Notes: a model not told the origin generated them from the sequence alone. 64,000 nucleotides of DNA from Thiohalomonas denitrificans (GCF_016841685.1 NZ_JAENYR010000003.1:1-64000), one strand, 5' to 3'; counted from the stretch's first letter, positions 34,980 through 46,123 are shown. Made by a program: numbers and translations.

Positions 34980-35615
34980 TCAGTCCTCGGTCTTGTGTTT
35001 GTATTCGCAGAGGTCTTCGATGAGGCAGGCTCCGCAGCGAGGTTTGCGGGCAACGCAGACGTAACGGCCGTGAAGGATGAGCCAGTGGTGGGCGTCGTGC
35101 AGGAACTCTTTGGGGACCAGGCGCAGCAGGCGCTTTTCCACTTCCAGAACGTTCTTTCCGGTGGCGATGCCGGTGCGGTTGGATACGCGAAAGATGTGTG
35201 TATCCACCGCAATGGTGGGTTCACCAAAAGCGGTATTGAGCACCACATTGGCGGTCTTGCGGCCGACGCCGCGGAGCGCTTCGAGGGCGTCGCGGTTGTC
35301 CGGCACCTCGCCGCCGTGTTTCTCCACCAAAGCCCGGCAGGTCTTAATGATGTTGGCAGCCTTGGAATTGAACAGGCCAATGGTCTTGATGTACTCCTTC
35401 AGCCCCTCTTCCCCCAGCTCGAGGATGGCGCCGGGTGTGTTGGCCACGGCAAACAGTTTGGCCGTGGCCCTGTTGACGCCGCGGTCGGTGGCCTGGGCCG
35501 ACAGAATGACGGCAATCAGCAGCTCGAAGGGGGTGGAGTAGTTCAGTTCGGTCGTGGGGCTGGGGTCGTTGTCCCGCAGGCGACGGAATATCTCGGTACG
35601 TTTTTCGCGGTTCAT
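34980..35615 (-). CDS. nth: Endonuclease III
   Basis: Base-excision repair glycosylase/AP lyase for oxidised pyrimidines. The 211-residue protein has the helix-hairpin-helix with catalytic Lys (LRGVGRKTANVVLN), the catalytic Asp (VDTHIFRVSNR) and the C-terminal [4Fe-4S] loop CGACLIEDLC preceded by CVARKPRC. In many gammaproteobacteria nth follows the rnf genes; here mgtE and a broken transporter lie between them. Confidence 0.96.
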   Translation of the reverse strand: MNREKRTEIFRRLRDNDPSPTTELNYSTPFELLIAVILSAQATDRGVNRATAKLFAVANTPGAILELGEEGLKEYIKTIGLFNSKAANIIKTCRALVEKHGGEVPDNRDALEALRGVGRKTANVVLNTAFGEPTIAVDTHIFRVSNRTGIATGKNVLEVEKRLLRLVPKEFLHDAHHWLILHGRYVCVARKPRCGACLIEDLCEYKHKTED

Positions 35616-35710
35616 CGGGGATCGGGTCGGTCAGAAAGCGAGGTGTCATCATAAATGTAAAATCGTGCGACTGCCCCGGTTTCATGCAGGACGTGCCCAA
35701 CGCCCCCTGT

Positions 35711-36832
35711 TCACTCCTTGCCATGCTGCGTCGAATCCTCTCCATCTTTTTCGCCACCCGGATACAGTGCTTCGCTGTCAGCGAGGGGTACCTGGGAGCG
35801 GGGGATTCCTCGATCTCCGAGGACCTGTTCCACATAAAGCATCTTTACCAGCACGATCGTCAGTGCCATCAGTGGCGTGGCCAGGATCAGCCCGATCGCT
35901 CCGGCCATCGCCAGAAGAATGACCTCTGCCAGGATGGTCAGTGCCGGCGGCATATAGACAGTGCGATGGTAGATCACCGGCGAGATCACGAGGCTCTCCA
36001 GCTGCTGCACGATCAGGTAGACCACAGCGACCCAAAATGCCAGCTCAAGGCCCCCGGTAAACCCGATCAGGATAGCCGGCAATGCAGCGACAATCGGACC
36101 GATGTAGGGCACGAAATCGAGCAGGCCGGCAATAATGGCGAGCAGCATCGCCAACGGCACGTCCAGGGCCCACAGGCCAACGAAAGTCAGCAAGCCGACG
36201 GCGATCATCTTGAGGAGGGTCCCGAATAGCCACCAGCGCAGGGTCGCCCCGGTGGCCGCCAGCACCTCGGCGGCACGGGGACGACGGGACAGTGGGACCA
36301 GGTGCAGTATCCCGTTGATATACAGCCGGGGGTCGAACGACAGGTAGATGGTAACGAAGATCAGAATAACGATGCCGGCGAAGACCTGAACGGCTGTATA
36401 GGCAAGCCCGGTGGCTCGTCACAGCACCTTTCCCATTCCGTTCTGCTCTTCCAGCTCCTCTTGCGTCGGCAGGAGATCCAGCAGCCATTCTCCCCAGGCG
36501 CGTTCACGCAGCGCTTCATGGATGGCCCCAATCGCCTCTGGCAGGCGCTGCTGTAATTGTGCGGCCTGTTCGGTAACTTGAGGCGCCGCCAGAACCATCA
36601 CCCCCGCTAGCATGAACAGGCCCCCGCCCAGCACCAGCATGAGGGCCCATTTGTCGCCCATTCCGGTGTGAGTGGCCACCCAATCCGATGACGTGCGCAG
36701 GACGATGGCCGCCAGTATGGCGGCAAAGGTCAACAGTAGCGCTTCCATTGCCCACCACAGCAGCAGCAAGAGCAGCAAGAGCCCGATGACAACGCTTGCG
36801 CCGATCAGGACGCGGAGTGCAAAGGGTTGCAT
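35711..36832 (-). pseudogene. AI-2E-type transporter interrupted by one in-frame TGA
   Basis: The 374-codon frame would encode an AI-2E/PerM family membrane protein: N-terminal helices (GASVVIGLLLLLLLLWWAMEALLLTF), a long amphipathic segment (LQQRLPEAIGAIHEALRE), then TM helices with LLDFVPYIGPIVAALPAIL. A TGA at 36419-36421 interrupts it after GKVL, where relatives normally read on with a Ser/Trp-like residue. No frameshift is needed to continue (RATGLAYTAVQVFAGIV). One nonsense mutation or a sequencing error explains it. An intact relative is at 53411. Confidence 0.8.
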
Positions 36833-36986
36833 CTGGTGGCGGTCCTTTCGCTTCGTGTGGCACCTGCGACCGCAAATCCTTGCGACTGTAAAGGAGGACA
36901 GGCGACGCTCTCTTCAAGATGGTAGCCGCGTTTTCCGCGATCCCCGATCGGCGGAGTCTGCAAGCTGATAGGCTATAGGCATCAAA

Positions 36987-38285
36987 GTGGACATCGTTCA
37001 AAGCATGGTTAGCAAAACGGAACCCGTAGATCGATTTGATCAGGCCGAGGCGTTACGGCGCATGGAGCCACCCGAGCGGGCGGACCGAATCTCCCGCATG
37101 CCGCCGGAGCAGGCACGAGCTGCCTTCGAGCAGCTTGAGGCGCCCTTGCAGGAAGAGCTCCTTGCGCACCTGCGGGATGCTCAGGTGTACCGGTTCATGG
37201 AGGATCTTGATCCTGATGACCGGGTCCGGCTGCTGGATCAGCTACCAGAGCCGGTGAGCAGGGCACTCATCGCCCGACTGAGCCCCCGGGAGCGGCGCTT
37301 CACCCATAAGCTCCTCTCATTCCCGCAAGAGACCGCGGGACGGATCATGACGCCGGAATACCTCTCGCTTGACCCCGCGTTGACCGCGGCGGCGGCTCTG
37401 GACAGGGTCCGAAGGGAGGGGGCCGGGGTGGAAACCGTCAACGCACTGCCGGTGCTGGGGCCGGGCGAGCAATTTGTCGGACTGGTGATGTTAAGTGATC
37501 TGGTCATGGCGGAAGCAGATCGGACGGTCAGCGAACTGCTGGATGCCTCGGTTCCCACGGTGGGACCGGACACTGATCAGGAGCAGGTGGCGCGGTTGAT
37601 CCAGGTTGCGGACCTGCTGGCACTTCCAGTGGTCAGCGCCAGCGGGCGCCTGCTCGGGCTGATTACCGTCGATGACGCCATGGATGTGCTGCAGTGGGAG
37701 CAGGAGGAGGATATTGCCCGCGCCGGTGCCCGGGAGCCGCTCGACCGACCCTATTTCGCCACCACGCTCATGGGCCTTACCCGTGCCCGACTCCTGTGGC
37801 TGGTGCTGCTGGCGCTGGCCGGTGCCGTCACGGTCCAGGTGCTGAACGTGTTCGAACCACTGCTGGAGCAGGTGGTCACGCTCTCCCTGTTCATTCCGCT
37901 GCTGATTGGTGTGGGTGGTAATAGTGGTGCCCAGTCGGCGACTACGGTGATTCGCGCTATGGCTACTGGCGAGATGAACAGAGGGCATGGAATGCAGGTG
38001 ATTTTCCGCGAAACCCGCGTTGGTTTATTGCTCGGTACCGCCGTTGCGCTGCTGGCCTACTTCCCCGTGGCCTTTGTCTTCAGCTTTCCGCTGGCGGCAA
38101 CCGTCGCCCTGGCTCTTACTGTCATTTGTACCGGAGCCACCTTCGTCGGTGCCGGCATGCCCCTGCTCGCCAGTCGACTCGGTATTGATCCGGCCGTGGT
38201 GAGTGCTCCGGTGGTTACCACGATCGTCGATGCCGGCGGCCTGCTGCTCTATTTTCTCATCGCCCGGGTGATCATGGGGCTTTGA
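36987..38285 (+). CDS. mgtE: MgtE magnesium transporter
   Basis: Mg2+ channel/transporter. The 432-residue protein has the N-terminal MgtE domain (RMPPEQARAAFEQLEAP, DLDPDDRVRLLDQLP), two CBS domains (from IMTPEYLSLDP and VPTVGPDTDQEQVAR) and five TM helices with the pore motif PLLIGVGGNSGAQSATTVIRA. The start is uncertain: GTG at 36987, with an ATG at 37005 as an alternative; neither has a strong ribosome site. It is divergent from the broken transporter. Confidence 0.9.
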   Translation: MDIVQSMVSKTEPVDRFDQAEALRRMEPPERADRISRMPPEQARAAFEQLEAPLQEELLAHLRDAQVYRFMEDLDPDDRVRLLDQLPEPVSRALIARLSPRERRFTHKLLSFPQETAGRIMTPEYLSLDPALTAAAALDRVRREGAGVETVNALPVLGPGEQFVGLVMLSDLVMAEADRTVSELLDASVPTVGPDTDQEQVARLIQVADLLALPVVSASGRLLGLITVDDAMDVLQWEQEEDIARAGAREPLDRPYFATTLMGLTRARLLWLVLLALAGAVTVQVLNVFEPLLEQVVTLSLFIPLLIGVGGNSGAQSATTVIRAMATGEMNRGHGMQVIFRETRVGLLLGTAVALLAYFPVAFVFSFPLAATVALALTVICTGATFVGAGMPLLASRLGIDPAVVSAPVVTTIVDAGGLLLYFLIARVIMGL

Positions 38286-38307
38286 TGTGACCCGAATGTT
38301 TGACGAA

Positions 38308-38372
38308 TTTACCGCGAGACGTAAAGAGAGCTAAGTAGCCTGGCTTGGTGCTCGTTGCGTCTTTGCGGTTGC
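38308..38372. repeat. ACCGC-family palindrome after mgtE
   Basis: Text taccgcgagacgtaaagaga and the inverse gcgtctttgcggttgctg bracket a short spacer, another member of the intergenic family. Confidence 0.5.
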
Positions 38373-38381
38373 TGTTTCCAA

Positions 38382-38612
38382 TCAGTCCCGCTCCTCTTCG
38401 TCTTGGGGTGCGGAGTGGGTAGTGATGTCGCCGCGAATGGTGTGATACCAGATCAGCGGTTCGTCACGGAGCAGAGCGGTGAATGCCCCCAAATCCTGGC
38501 TGGAGAGGTGATTTAGAATGCCTTCACTCCCGTCTTCCAGTTTGAGATGGATGGCGCCCCGGCGCTCCTGGTGATGCCAGGTGAGGTTATAATTTTGGAC
38601 CTTTTTCCACAT
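38382..38612 (-). CDS. Small hypothetical protein
   Basis: A 76-residue soluble protein (starts MWKKVQNYNLTWHHQERRGA, ends acidic HSAPQDEEERD). The pattern KLEDGSEGILNHLSSQDLGAFTALLRDE suggests a small alpha/beta fold. I do not recognise the family. A good GGAGAAACACC ribosome site precedes the ATG, and the codon use resembles neighbours, so it is likely real. It is on the same strand as the rnf operon, 52 bp after rnfE. Confidence 0.6.
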   Translation of the reverse strand: MWKKVQNYNLTWHHQERRGAIHLKLEDGSEGILNHLSSQDLGAFTALLRDEPLIWYHTIRGDITTHSAPQDEEERD

Positions 38613-38664
38613 GGTGTTTCTCCTTTGGCCTTATAGGGGTGTTGGGCTGAAGCCGACCCACGGC

Positions 38665-39360
38665 TCAGGCGGTGGGTTCTGCCGCGGGTTCTACAGGTGC
38701 GGGAGCTGTTTTGCTGCGTTCGGTAATCTTTTTATCAACCACATTTTTCAAGGCGATCAGCAGGCCCAGGCCAATAAAGGCTCCGGGCGGCAGGATGGCG
38801 AGCAGAAAACCCCGGTAGTCGGTAATGACTGTGATGGCCAGGTCGCGGGCGCCTTCACCGAACATCAGGTGGGCTTGGGCAAAGAGGGTGCCGGAACCGA
38901 CGATCTCCCGCATGCCACCGAGCAGGACCAGGGCCATGGTAAAGCCGAAACCCATGGTGAGGCCGTCGACCAGGGCCGGGCCGGCGGCGTTTTTGGAGGC
39001 GAACGCCTCGGCGCGGCCGAGGATTGCGCAATTGGTGACGATGAGCGGGATAAAGATGCCGAGAATCTTGTAGAGGTCGTGGAACCAGGCGTTCATGGTC
39101 AACTCCACCGCGGTGACAAAGGAGGCGATGACCAGAACGAATACGGGAATCCGCACCTCGGGTCGAACCAGATGCCGAATCAGCGAAACCGTGACGTTCG
39201 AGGAGACCAGTACCAGTGTGGTCGCCAGCCCCAGTCCGAGACCGTTGACGAAGGTCGAGGTAACCGCCAGCAACGGGCAGAGTCCCAGAATCTGTACGAA
39301 CGCGACGTTATTTTTCCAGAAACCATCGGCGGCGATCTGACCGTAGGCGCTATCAGCCAT
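38665..39360 (-). CDS. rnfE: RnfE, membrane subunit of the Rnf complex
   Basis: One of the two homologous RnfA/RnfE integral membrane subunits of the ion-translocating ferredoxin:NAD+ oxidoreductase. The 231 residues include six helices and the conserved [12 protein letters not shown] and [21 protein letters not shown], whose cysteines flank an intramembrane iron site in Rnf/Nqr. The C-terminal tail is rich in Ala/Pro/Glu. It overlaps rnfG by eight bases and is the last rnf gene. Confidence 0.93.
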   Translation of the reverse strand: MADSAYGQIAADGFWKNNVAFVQILGLCPLLAVTSTFVNGLGLGLATTLVLVSSNVTVSLIRHLVRPEVRIPVFVLVIASFVTAVELTMNAWFHDLYKILGIFIPLIVTNCAILGRAEAFASKNAAGPALVDGLTMGFGFTMALVLLGGMREIVGSGTLFAQAHLMFGEGARDLAITVITDYRGFLLAILPPGAFIGLGLLIALKNVVDKKITERSKTAPAPVEPAAEPTA

Positions 39361-40012
39361 GCTCCTCGTCCTCCTCCTGCTCGTCTGCCTCCGCTGCGCT
39401 GTTCCGTTCGAATAGCATCTCGCGGTTGTTTTGGAAATAGATCAGGGTGTCGTGAACCGCATTCACTACTGCCCGAGGGGTAATCGTGGCTCCCGTGAAC
39501 TGATCGAATACCCCGCCGTCTTTCTTTACCGCCCAGTTGGAGGGTCGCGGTTGCTCCAGGGAGCATCTGTCGAACTGCAGGATCCAGTCGGAGCGTTCGG
39601 CTTCGATTTTGTCACCCAGCCCCGGGGTTTCCTGGTGGCCCAAAACCCGTACCCCCGCGAGGGTGCCATCGATATTGATAGCCACGAGAAGCCGAATATT
39701 GCCCCCATAGCCTTCCGGGGCAACGGGAGCAAGAACCGCAGCCACCGGTTCACCGTCACGGCGTGCCCGATACACAGGCACCGGCCGCGAAGTGCCCAGA
39801 CGCGGGTCCGTGACATAGGTGACATCCTCAAACAGATCATTGTCATGGCGTTTGGGAGGAACCAGTTGGTGAAGCAAACTCAGCAGTGCTTCCCGCTCGT
39901 TTTGAGCAATACGCTCCACTGTCACGCTATGGGTGAGCGCAACCAGGCCGGTTCCCGCAATGGCGAAAACCCCCAGCAGGAAGGCACCGAGCAGCATGTT
40001 CTTTAGCGGCAT
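39353..40012 (-). CDS. rnfG: RnfG, covalent-FMN subunit of the Rnf complex
   Basis: Single-span periplasmic flavoprotein. The 219-residue product has an N-terminal TM helix ([21 protein letters not shown]) and an FMN-binding domain with the attachment Thr in [17 protein letters not shown] and [18 protein letters not shown]. It ends with an acidic tail ([12 protein letters not shown]). rnfD precedes it by 3 bp. Confidence 0.93.
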   Translation of the reverse strand: MPLKNMLLGAFLLGVFAIAGTGLVALTHSVTVERIAQNEREALLSLLHQLVPPKRHDNDLFEDVTYVTDPRLGTSRPVPVYRARRDGEPVAAVLAPVAPEGYGGNIRLLVAINIDGTLAGVRVLGHQETPGLGDKIEAERSDWILQFDRCSLEQPRPSNWAVKKDGGVFDQFTGATITPRAVVNAVHDTLIYFQNNREMLFERNSAAEADEQEEDEEHG

Positions 40013-40015
40013 CGC

Positions 40016-41056
40016 TCAGTCCTTTCGAATATGGCCGTAAACGCGGGGCTGGGTGTAATAGTCGATGGTCGGTGCGGCCATATTCATCAACAGTACTGAA
40101 AACGCGACAGCATCGGGGAAGCCGCCAAAAGTGCGGATGAGATAGATCAGTGCGCCGGCCCCGGCCCCGAACACCAGGCGCCCTTTGTTGCTGGTGGCGC
40201 CGGATGTTGGATCGGTGGCGATAAAAAAGGCGCCTAGCAACACACCGCCGCTGGCGATATGGAACACCGGTCCCGGATATTGACCGGCATCGAAAAAGTG
40301 GAAGAAGCCCGCCAGCAGAAACAGCATGCCGAGCAGGCCGACCGGCGCATGCCAGGTGATGACGCGCCGTGCGAGCAGCCACAGCCCGCCGAGCAGGAAG
40401 AGACCATTGATGACCTGCCAGCCGGTACCACCGAATTGGGCAAATAGGGGGCTTGCGGAGCGGATTTCATTGACCGTTTGACCCAGGCTCAACTGGGTTT
40501 TCATCTCGTCCAGCGGCGTGGCGGCAGTAATGCTGTCGAGAGTGAGTCCGACGGGAAGATTGCCGGTGAATACGTAACTGAGCATGGCGCCGAAGCCGAG
40601 CTCGCCGCTACGCAGCGACTCCGGCGCCAGCCAGGTGGTCATCTCGACCGGAAAGGAGATGAGCAGCGCCACGTAACCCACCATGGCAGGGTTGAAAGGA
40701 TTAAAGCCGAGGCCGCCGTAAAGTTGCTTGGCGATAATGATGGCGAACAGAATGCCGACCGTTGTCAGCCACCAGGGGGAGAGTGGTGGCAGAGCGAGCC
40801 CCAGGAGCAAGGCGGTCACCAGCGCGCTGCCGTCGCTGAGGGCCGGCCGCACCGGTGCGCCTCGCCAGGCGAGTATGGTGGCCTCAGCGCTCAGGGCGAA
40901 CACCGCGGCGATGCCGATGTTGAGCAGCACGCCCGGCCCGAATAGCCAGACATAGGCGAGGGTCGCCGGAATCAGTGCATAGACTACCGCCAACATTACG
41001 CCCGTGACGTTTTGAGGATTGTGGGCGTAGGGTGAACTGGAATTAATCTCGGCCAT
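40016..41056 (-). CDS. rnfD: RnfD, membrane flavin subunit of the Rnf complex
   Basis: The 346-residue integral membrane subunit has about ten helices, the FMN-attachment Thr region LDSITAATPLDEMK, and conserved KQLYGGLGFNPFNPAMVGYVALLISFP and ATDPTSGATSNKGRLVFG. It starts five bases after the rnfC stop, consistent with tight operon packing. Confidence 0.93.
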   Translation of the reverse strand: MAEINSSSPYAHNPQNVTGVMLAVVYALIPATLAYVWLFGPGVLLNIGIAAVFALSAEATILAWRGAPVRPALSDGSALVTALLLGLALPPLSPWWLTTVGILFAIIIAKQLYGGLGFNPFNPAMVGYVALLISFPVEMTTWLAPESLRSGELGFGAMLSYVFTGNLPVGLTLDSITAATPLDEMKTQLSLGQTVNEIRSASPLFAQFGGTGWQVINGLFLLGGLWLLARRVITWHAPVGLLGMLFLLAGFFHFFDAGQYPGPVFHIASGGVLLGAFFIATDPTSGATSNKGRLVFGAGAGALIYLIRTFGGFPDAVAFSVLLMNMAAPTIDYYTQPRVYGHIRKD

Positions 41057-41061
41057 TGGGG

Positions 41062-42723
41062 CTATTTTTCCTCTTTTCCGCCGGATGCGCCGTTCGGTGC
41101 CTGGTCCTTGAGTGCTTTTTCGCGACGGGCCTTGGCTTCGGCCAGCTTGCGTCGTTGCTCTTTCGTCAGATCCTCGGTGTTTTTGGGTTGGGTTCCGGCA
41201 CCCTCTTTTTTGGCCTTTGCGCGCTCCATGGCGGCCTTGATGGCATCTTTTTTCGCATTGTCGCCCGTGCCCTGGTCTCCTTTCACGGCGGCCTTTTTTC
41301 TGGCCATACGTGCGGCCCGTTCGGCCTTCTCGCGCTCGATGCGGGCGGTGCGGAATTCATGGCGCTCGCGTGCCAGGTCGGACGCCTTCTTCTCCCGCTC
41401 CTGGGACCAGATCTCGGTTTTGGCGAAGCGATAGAATTGCACCAGCGGCAGATTGGAGGGGCAGACATAAGCGCAGCAGCCGCATTCGATACAGTCGAAC
41501 AGGTTGTAATCCTGAACCTTGTCGAAATCCTTGGCGCGGGCATACCAGTAGAGTTGCTGTGGCAGCAAGCTCACCGGGCAGGCCTCGGCGCAGGCACCGC
41601 AGCGGATGCAGGGGCGGACCGGGCCGCGGGAGGCGTCCATCTCCCGCGTGGCGGCGAGAATGCAATTGACCGTCTTGACGACCGGCGCCTCGCGATGTTG
41701 GAGGGTAAAGCCCATCATCGGGCCCCCGACAATGAGGCGCTCGACATTGGCGGAGAGGCCGCCCGCTTGCGGAAGGAGTTCTTCTATCGGGGTGCCTATG
41801 CGGACTTCAAGGTTGCGCGGGCGTTCTACGCCGCCGGTCAGGGTGACAATGCGCGAAATGAGCGGCTCGCCCAACTCCACCGATCGGTGCACGGCGGCTG
41901 CTGTGGCCACATTGTGACAGACGACGCCGATATCCAGAGGCAGTCCCTGGGAAGGGACCTCCTTGCCCGTGACTACCTTGATGAGCTGCTTCTCTCCGCC
42001 CATCGGATAACGGGTGGGGACTTCAACGACCTCGATGTCATCGATGTCCAGCCGCTCAAGGGCCTCACGTACGGAGGCGATTGCCTCCGGTTTATTATCC
42101 TCAATGGCGATCAGGCTTTTGCTCGCCTGCAGGGCGTGGCGCATGATGCGTGCGCCGGCGATGATTTCGTCGGCACGCTCGCGCATTAACCGGTCGTCGC
42201 AGGTGATGTAGGGCTCGCACTCGGCGCCGTTAAGGATCAGTGTATCAACGGCGGTACGGGCGCCGGGGTTGAGTTTGATATAGGCCGGGAATCCCGCTCC
42301 ACCCAGACCGACGATGCCGGCATCACGGATGATGTTCCGCAGGGCGCTCGGATCGAGAGAGTGATAATCCTCGACCGGATGGCGTTCGCACCAGACATCC
42401 TCACCGTCGGTTTCGAGCACAATGCACAAGGCCGGCAGTCCGGAAGGGTGGGCGACCGGGCGATCTTCGATCGCAAGGATGGTCCCGGAGCTGGAGGCGT
42501 GCACGGCAGCGCTGACAAACCCCTTGGCCTTGGCCAGCATTTCGCCCTTCAGTACCTTCTGTCCCGCTTCGACCAGAGGCTCGGCGGCCGCGCCAATGTG
42601 TTGATGCAGGGGGATGATCAGCCGATTGGGGATTTCGGCCGCAGCAACGGCCTCACCGACCGACAGCTCTTTATGCCCCGGCAGGTGAAGACCTCCGGGG
42701 AAATTCGACAGCTGGCGGCTCAT
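41062..42723 (-). CDS. rnfC: RnfC, NADH-interacting iron-sulfur subunit
   Basis: Peripheral subunit binding NADH and FMN. The chosen start gives 553 residues beginning [19 protein letters not shown], the usual RnfC opening; the ORF is open to 42816 inside rnfB. Features are [12 protein letters not shown] and [18 protein letters not shown] (flavin/NADH domain), two ferredoxin motifs ([24 protein letters not shown]) and a Lys/Ala/Glu-rich C-terminal coil ([13 protein letters not shown]). It overlaps rnfB by four bases. Confidence 0.94.
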   Translation of the reverse strand: MSRQLSNFPGGLHLPGHKELSVGEAVAAAEIPNRLIIPLHQHIGAAAEPLVEAGQKVLKGEMLAKAKGFVSAAVHASSSGTILAIEDRPVAHPSGLPALCIVLETDGEDVWCERHPVEDYHSLDPSALRNIIRDAGIVGLGGAGFPAYIKLNPGARTAVDTLILNGAECEPYITCDDRLMRERADEIIAGARIMRHALQASKSLIAIEDNKPEAIASVREALERLDIDDIEVVEVPTRYPMGGEKQLIKVVTGKEVPSQGLPLDIGVVCHNVATAAAVHRSVELGEPLISRIVTLTGGVERPRNLEVRIGTPIEELLPQAGGLSANVERLIVGGPMMGFTLQHREAPVVKTVNCILAATREMDASRGPVRPCIRCGACAEACPVSLLPQQLYWYARAKDFDKVQDYNLFDCIECGCCAYVCPSNLPLVQFYRFAKTEIWSQEREKKASDLARERHEFRTARIEREKAERAARMARKKAAVKGDQGTGDNAKKDAIKAAMERAKAKKEGAGTQPKNTEDLTKEQRRKLAEAKARREKALKDQAPNGASGGKEEK

Positions 42724-43277
42724 CGCTTCCGCTGCTCCACGACCACCGGATAGGGCCACTTCCAGGTTTGGATGGTCTCCTCCAACGGCTTCATCTCGAT
42801 ACAGTCGACCGGGCACGGATCGACGCAGAGTTCACACCCGGTACACTCGCTTTCGATGACGGTGTGCATTTGCTTGGCGGCCCCGAGGATGGCGTCCACC
42901 GGGCACGCCTGCACGCACAGGGTACAACCGATACAGGTATCCTCGTCGATGACCGCAACCATCTTGGGCTGCGGCTTGCCTTCTTCGTCCAGCGCGATCG
43001 GGTCGCGCCCGAGCAGATCCGCCAGGGCCAGCATGGTGTTCTCGCCCCCCGGCGGACACAGGTTGATCTCCGCTTCACCCGCCGCAATGGCCTCGGCATA
43101 GGGGCGACAGCCGGCATAGCCGCACTGCCCGCACTGGGTTTGCGGCAGGATGGAATCGATCTGATCCACCACCGGGTCTTCCTCGACCTTGAAGCGCACG
43201 GCCGCATAGCCGAGCAGCAGCCCGAAGACGATGGCGAGACCGGCGATGGCGAGAATGGCAGTCAGCATGTCCAGCAT
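42720..43277 (-). CDS. rnfB: RnfB, ferredoxin-like subunit of the Rnf complex
   Basis: Accepts electrons from reduced ferredoxin. The 185-residue protein has an N-terminal membrane anchor, a four-cysteine cluster motif ([16 protein letters not shown]...CPPGG) and two [4Fe-4S] ferredoxin motifs ([28 protein letters not shown]). A 164-bp gap with a palindromic repeat separates it from rnfA, which is unusual for this operon. Confidence 0.95.
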   Translation of the reverse strand: MLDMLTAILAIAGLAIVFGLLLGYAAVRFKVEEDPVVDQIDSILPQTQCGQCGYAGCRPYAEAIAAGEAEINLCPPGGENTMLALADLLGRDPIALDEEGKPQPKMVAVIDEDTCIGCTLCVQACPVDAILGAAKQMHTVIESECTGCELCVDPCPVDCIEMKPLEETIQTWKWPYPVVVEQRKR

Positions 43278-43409
43278 TGCACCGCAGAGACGCAGAGTAC
43301 GCGGAGATTCGTAGAGGTTTGCTGAAAGGAAGCCAAGGTTTCGCTTCCCTGATATGTTGATTTTTCTCTGCGTCTCTCAGCGCCCTCCGCGCCTCGGCGG
43401 TGCATCTTT
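43276..43409. repeat. ACCGCAGAG palindrome inside the rnf operon
   Basis: caccgcagagacgcagagta at the left and ctccgcgcctcggcggtgca at the right are inverted arms, with a further tctctgcgtctctcagcgcc inner arm. The element fills nearly the whole rnfA-rnfB gap. It could fold in the rnf mRNA and change rnfA versus rnfBCDGE levels. Confidence 0.65.
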
Positions 43410-43441
43410 TTTTCTCCGTATTCCCTGTGGTTCATCGAAGT

Positions 43442-44023
43442 TCAACCTTTGACCAGACCCGAGAAGCCCATGAATGCCATCGACATCAGGCCGGCGGTAA
43501 CCAGGGCAATGGCCGGCCCGCGAAAGGCGACCGGAACATCCGCCACCGCAATGCGTTCGCGCATGGCGGCAAACAGTACCAGCACCATCGAGAACCCCGC
43601 AGCGGCACCAAAGCCGTAGACAGCCGATTGCAGGAAACCGTGCTGCGCCTGGGTGTTCAGCAGTGCCACGCCCAATACTGCACAGTTGGTGGTAATAAGC
43701 GGCAGAAAAATACCCAGCACCTGGTAGAGAAGCGGTGAGGTCTTGTGCACTACCATCTCGGTAAACTGCACAACCACCGCAATCACCAGAATGAAGCTGA
43801 TGGTGCGCAGGTACTCCAATCCCAGCGGTGCCAGCAAATATTCGTTCACCAAATAGCTGCACACGGAGGAGAGGGTCAGCACAAAGGTGGTGGCGAGCCC
43901 CATGCCCGTGGCCGTTTCGAGCTTCCGGGATACGCCCATGAAAGGGCACAGCCCCAGGAATTTCACCAGGACGAAGTTGTTGACCAGCACCGTGCTGACC
44001 AGGATGAGAGCGTATTCAGTCAT
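43442..44023 (-). CDS. rnfA: RnfA, membrane subunit of the Rnf complex
   Basis: The 193-residue integral membrane protein is homologous to RnfE/NqrE: six helices, with [22 protein letters not shown] and [21 protein letters not shown] carrying the conserved cysteines near the intramembrane Fe-S site. It is the first rnf gene, starting 54 bp after the metG stop on the same strand, so it may be read through from metG or have a promoter in that short gap. Confidence 0.95.
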   Translation of the reverse strand: MTEYALILVSTVLVNNFVLVKFLGLCPFMGVSRKLETATGMGLATTFVLTLSSVCSYLVNEYLLAPLGLEYLRTISFILVIAVVVQFTEMVVHKTSPLLYQVLGIFLPLITTNCAVLGVALLNTQAQHGFLQSAVYGFGAAAGFSMVLVLFAAMRERIAVADVPVAFRGPAIALVTAGLMSMAFMGFSGLVKG

Positions 44024-44077
44024 ATGGGAATGACAATACCTGACTAGTTTAGTAAAGCAAGCATGGGCAAGAGTTCC

Positions 44078-46123
44078 CTATTTTACCCGCATACCCGGTT
44101 CGGCGCCGTCGTCCGGTTGCAGGATGAATAGATCTTTACCGCCCGGCCCCGCGGCCAGCACCATCCCTTCGGAGACGCCAAAACGCATCTTGCGCGGGGC
44201 CAGATTGGCCACCATCACGGTCAGGCAACCCACCAGCTCCTCCGGCTGATAGGCGGACTTGATGCCCGCGAAGACGTTGCGGGTCTCGCCTCCCAGGTCA
44301 AGCGTAAGGCGGAGCAGTTTGTCCGCGCCCTCCACAGGTTCAGCCTTGGCGATCCGCGCGATACGCAGGTCCACCTTGGCGAATTCGTCGAAAGTGATCG
44401 TCTCCGCGATGGGGTCCTTGGCCAAAGGTCCCGACGCCGGCCGGGGCTTTTCGGTCGGCTGGGCAGCAGCCAGATCCTCTCTCGAAGCCGCGATGAGGGC
44501 GTCCACCTTGTCCTTTTCCACCCGTGTCATCAATGGCTTGAATTTCCCGATGGCGTGGTTCACTAGTGGTGTCTCGAAGTTGTTCCAGGTCAGCGGGCTG
44601 ATGTGCAGGAAGGCTTCCGCCTTCCCGGCCGTTTCCGGTAGCACCGGCTTGAGGTAGTTCATCAGTACCCGGAACAGGTTGATGCCGACAGAGCAGATAT
44701 CGTGTAGTTCCTGCTCGCGTCCCGCCTCCTTGGCCACCACCCACGGCTTTTTGTCGTCGATGTACTCATTGGCGCGGTCCGCTAGCTGCATGATGGTACG
44801 CATGGCGTGACTGAACTCGCGGGCTTCGTAGTGGGCGGCGATCGACTCGCCGGCGGTGACGAAATCCCGGTAGAGTTCCGGCTCGCTCAGATGTGCGGAG
44901 AGTCTCCCATCGAACCTCTTGGCAATGAACCCGGCGCACCGGCTGGCGATATTCACCACTTTGCCCACCAGGTCCGAGTTGACCCGCTGCTGGAAATCTT
45001 CGAGGCTGAGGTCCAGGTCCTCGATGCCGTCACTGAGTTTGGCCGCGAAGTAGTAGCGCAGGTATTCCGGATTCAGATGGTCGAGATAGCTGCGAGCCAT
45101 GATGAAGGTGCCGCGCGATTTGGACATCTTCTGTCCGTCTACAGTAAGAAAGCCGTGACACCAGACGGCGTTTGGTAACCGGAATCCGGCGCCATGCAGC
45201 ATCGCCGGCCAGAATAGCGTGTGAAAGTAGGCGATATCCTTGCCGATGAAGTGGTACAGCTCGCAGTTGGCATGGGGACCCCACCAGTCGTCGAACTCCA
45301 GGTCCTCACGTTTGCTACAGAGGTTTTTGAAGGATCCCATGTAGCCAATCGGCGCATCCAGCCAGACATAGAAGAATTTGCCCGGCGCGTCGGGGATCTC
45401 GAAGCCGAAATAGGGGGCGTCCCGAGAGATATCCCAGTCCTGCAGCCCGGCATCAAACCACTCCTCGAGCTTGTGGGCGATAGCCTCCTGGAGGTGTCCG
45501 CTGCCGATCCAGTAGCGGAGCATGCCTTCGAAATCCGCCAGCTTGAAAAAGAAGTGTTCCGATTTCTTTTCAATCGGCTTGGCGCCGGAGATGGCCGAAA
45601 CGGCATCTTTGAGCTCCGTCGGCGTATAGGTGGCGCCGCAGACCTCGCAGGAGTCGCCGTATTGCTCTTTCGCAGCGCAGCGCGGGCAGGTCCCCGTGAT
45701 GAAGCGATCCGGCAGGAACATCTCCTTTACCGGATCGAATGCCTGGGTGATGGTGCGGGTTTCGATATGCCCGGCGTCACGCAGTCGTGTGTAGATGATT
45801 TCGGCACATTCCCGATTCTCGTCGGAATGGGTGCTGTGATAGTTGTCAAAGCCGATATTGAAGCCGGCGAAATCCTCTTGATGCTCCCGGCTCATGCGTG
45901 CCACGAGCTCTTCCGGAGAAATTCCCTCCCTCTGGGCTCGCAGCATGATCGGTGTGCCGTGGGCGTCGTCGGCACACACGTAGAGGCACTGGTGCCCCCG
46001 CTGGCGCTGAAATCTCGCCCAGATGTCGGTCTGGATGTATTCCACCAGGTGGCCAAGGTGGATCGGACCATTGGCGTAGGGAAGGGCGCTGGTCACCAGG
46101 ATTTTGCGATGTTTGTCGGCCAT
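44078..46123 (-). CDS. metG: Methionyl-tRNA synthetase
   Basis: Charges tRNA-Met. The 681 residues comprise the class I catalytic core with HLGH (HIGH equivalent) in [17 protein letters not shown], a zinc domain ([18 protein letters not shown]), KMSKS in [12 protein letters not shown], the anticodon-binding helical bundle and a C-terminal EMAP/Arc1p-like tRNA-binding domain ([18 protein letters not shown]). The ATG at 46123 starts the conserved N-terminus ([15 protein letters not shown]); the ORF start at 46171 adds unconserved residues. It is divergent from apbC, as in E. coli. Confidence 0.97.
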   Translation of the reverse strand: MADKHRKILVTSALPYANGPIHLGHLVEYIQTDIWARFQRQRGHQCLYVCADDAHGTPIMLRAQREGISPEELVARMSREHQEDFAGFNIGFDNYHSTHSDENRECAEIIYTRLRDAGHIETRTITQAFDPVKEMFLPDRFITGTCPRCAAKEQYGDSCEVCGATYTPTELKDAVSAISGAKPIEKKSEHFFFKLADFEGMLRYWIGSGHLQEAIAHKLEEWFDAGLQDWDISRDAPYFGFEIPDAPGKFFYVWLDAPIGYMGSFKNLCSKREDLEFDDWWGPHANCELYHFIGKDIAYFHTLFWPAMLHGAGFRLPNAVWCHGFLTVDGQKMSKSRGTFIMARSYLDHLNPEYLRYYFAAKLSDGIEDLDLSLEDFQQRVNSDLVGKVVNIASRCAGFIAKRFDGRLSAHLSEPELYRDFVTAGESIAAHYEAREFSHAMRTIMQLADRANEYIDDKKPWVVAKEAGREQELHDICSVGINLFRVLMNYLKPVLPETAGKAEAFLHISPLTWNNFETPLVNHAIGKFKPLMTRVEKDKVDALIAASREDLAAAQPTEKPRPASGPLAKDPIAETITFDEFAKVDLRIARIAKAEPVEGADKLLRLTLDLGGETRNVFAGIKSAYQPEELVGCLTVMVANLAPRKMRFGVSEGMVLAAGPGGKDLFILQPDDGAEPGMRVK

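Noticed and set aside
36419-36421. Selenocysteine codon in the AI-2E-type gene
   Set aside because: The family is not known to use selenocysteine, and no clear SECIS-like hairpin was seen directly after the TGA; a nonsense change is simpler.
41056-42189. 377-aa plus-strand ORF opposite rnfC
   Set aside because: rnfC on the minus strand has all ferredoxin and flavin motifs; the opposite frame is a shadow.
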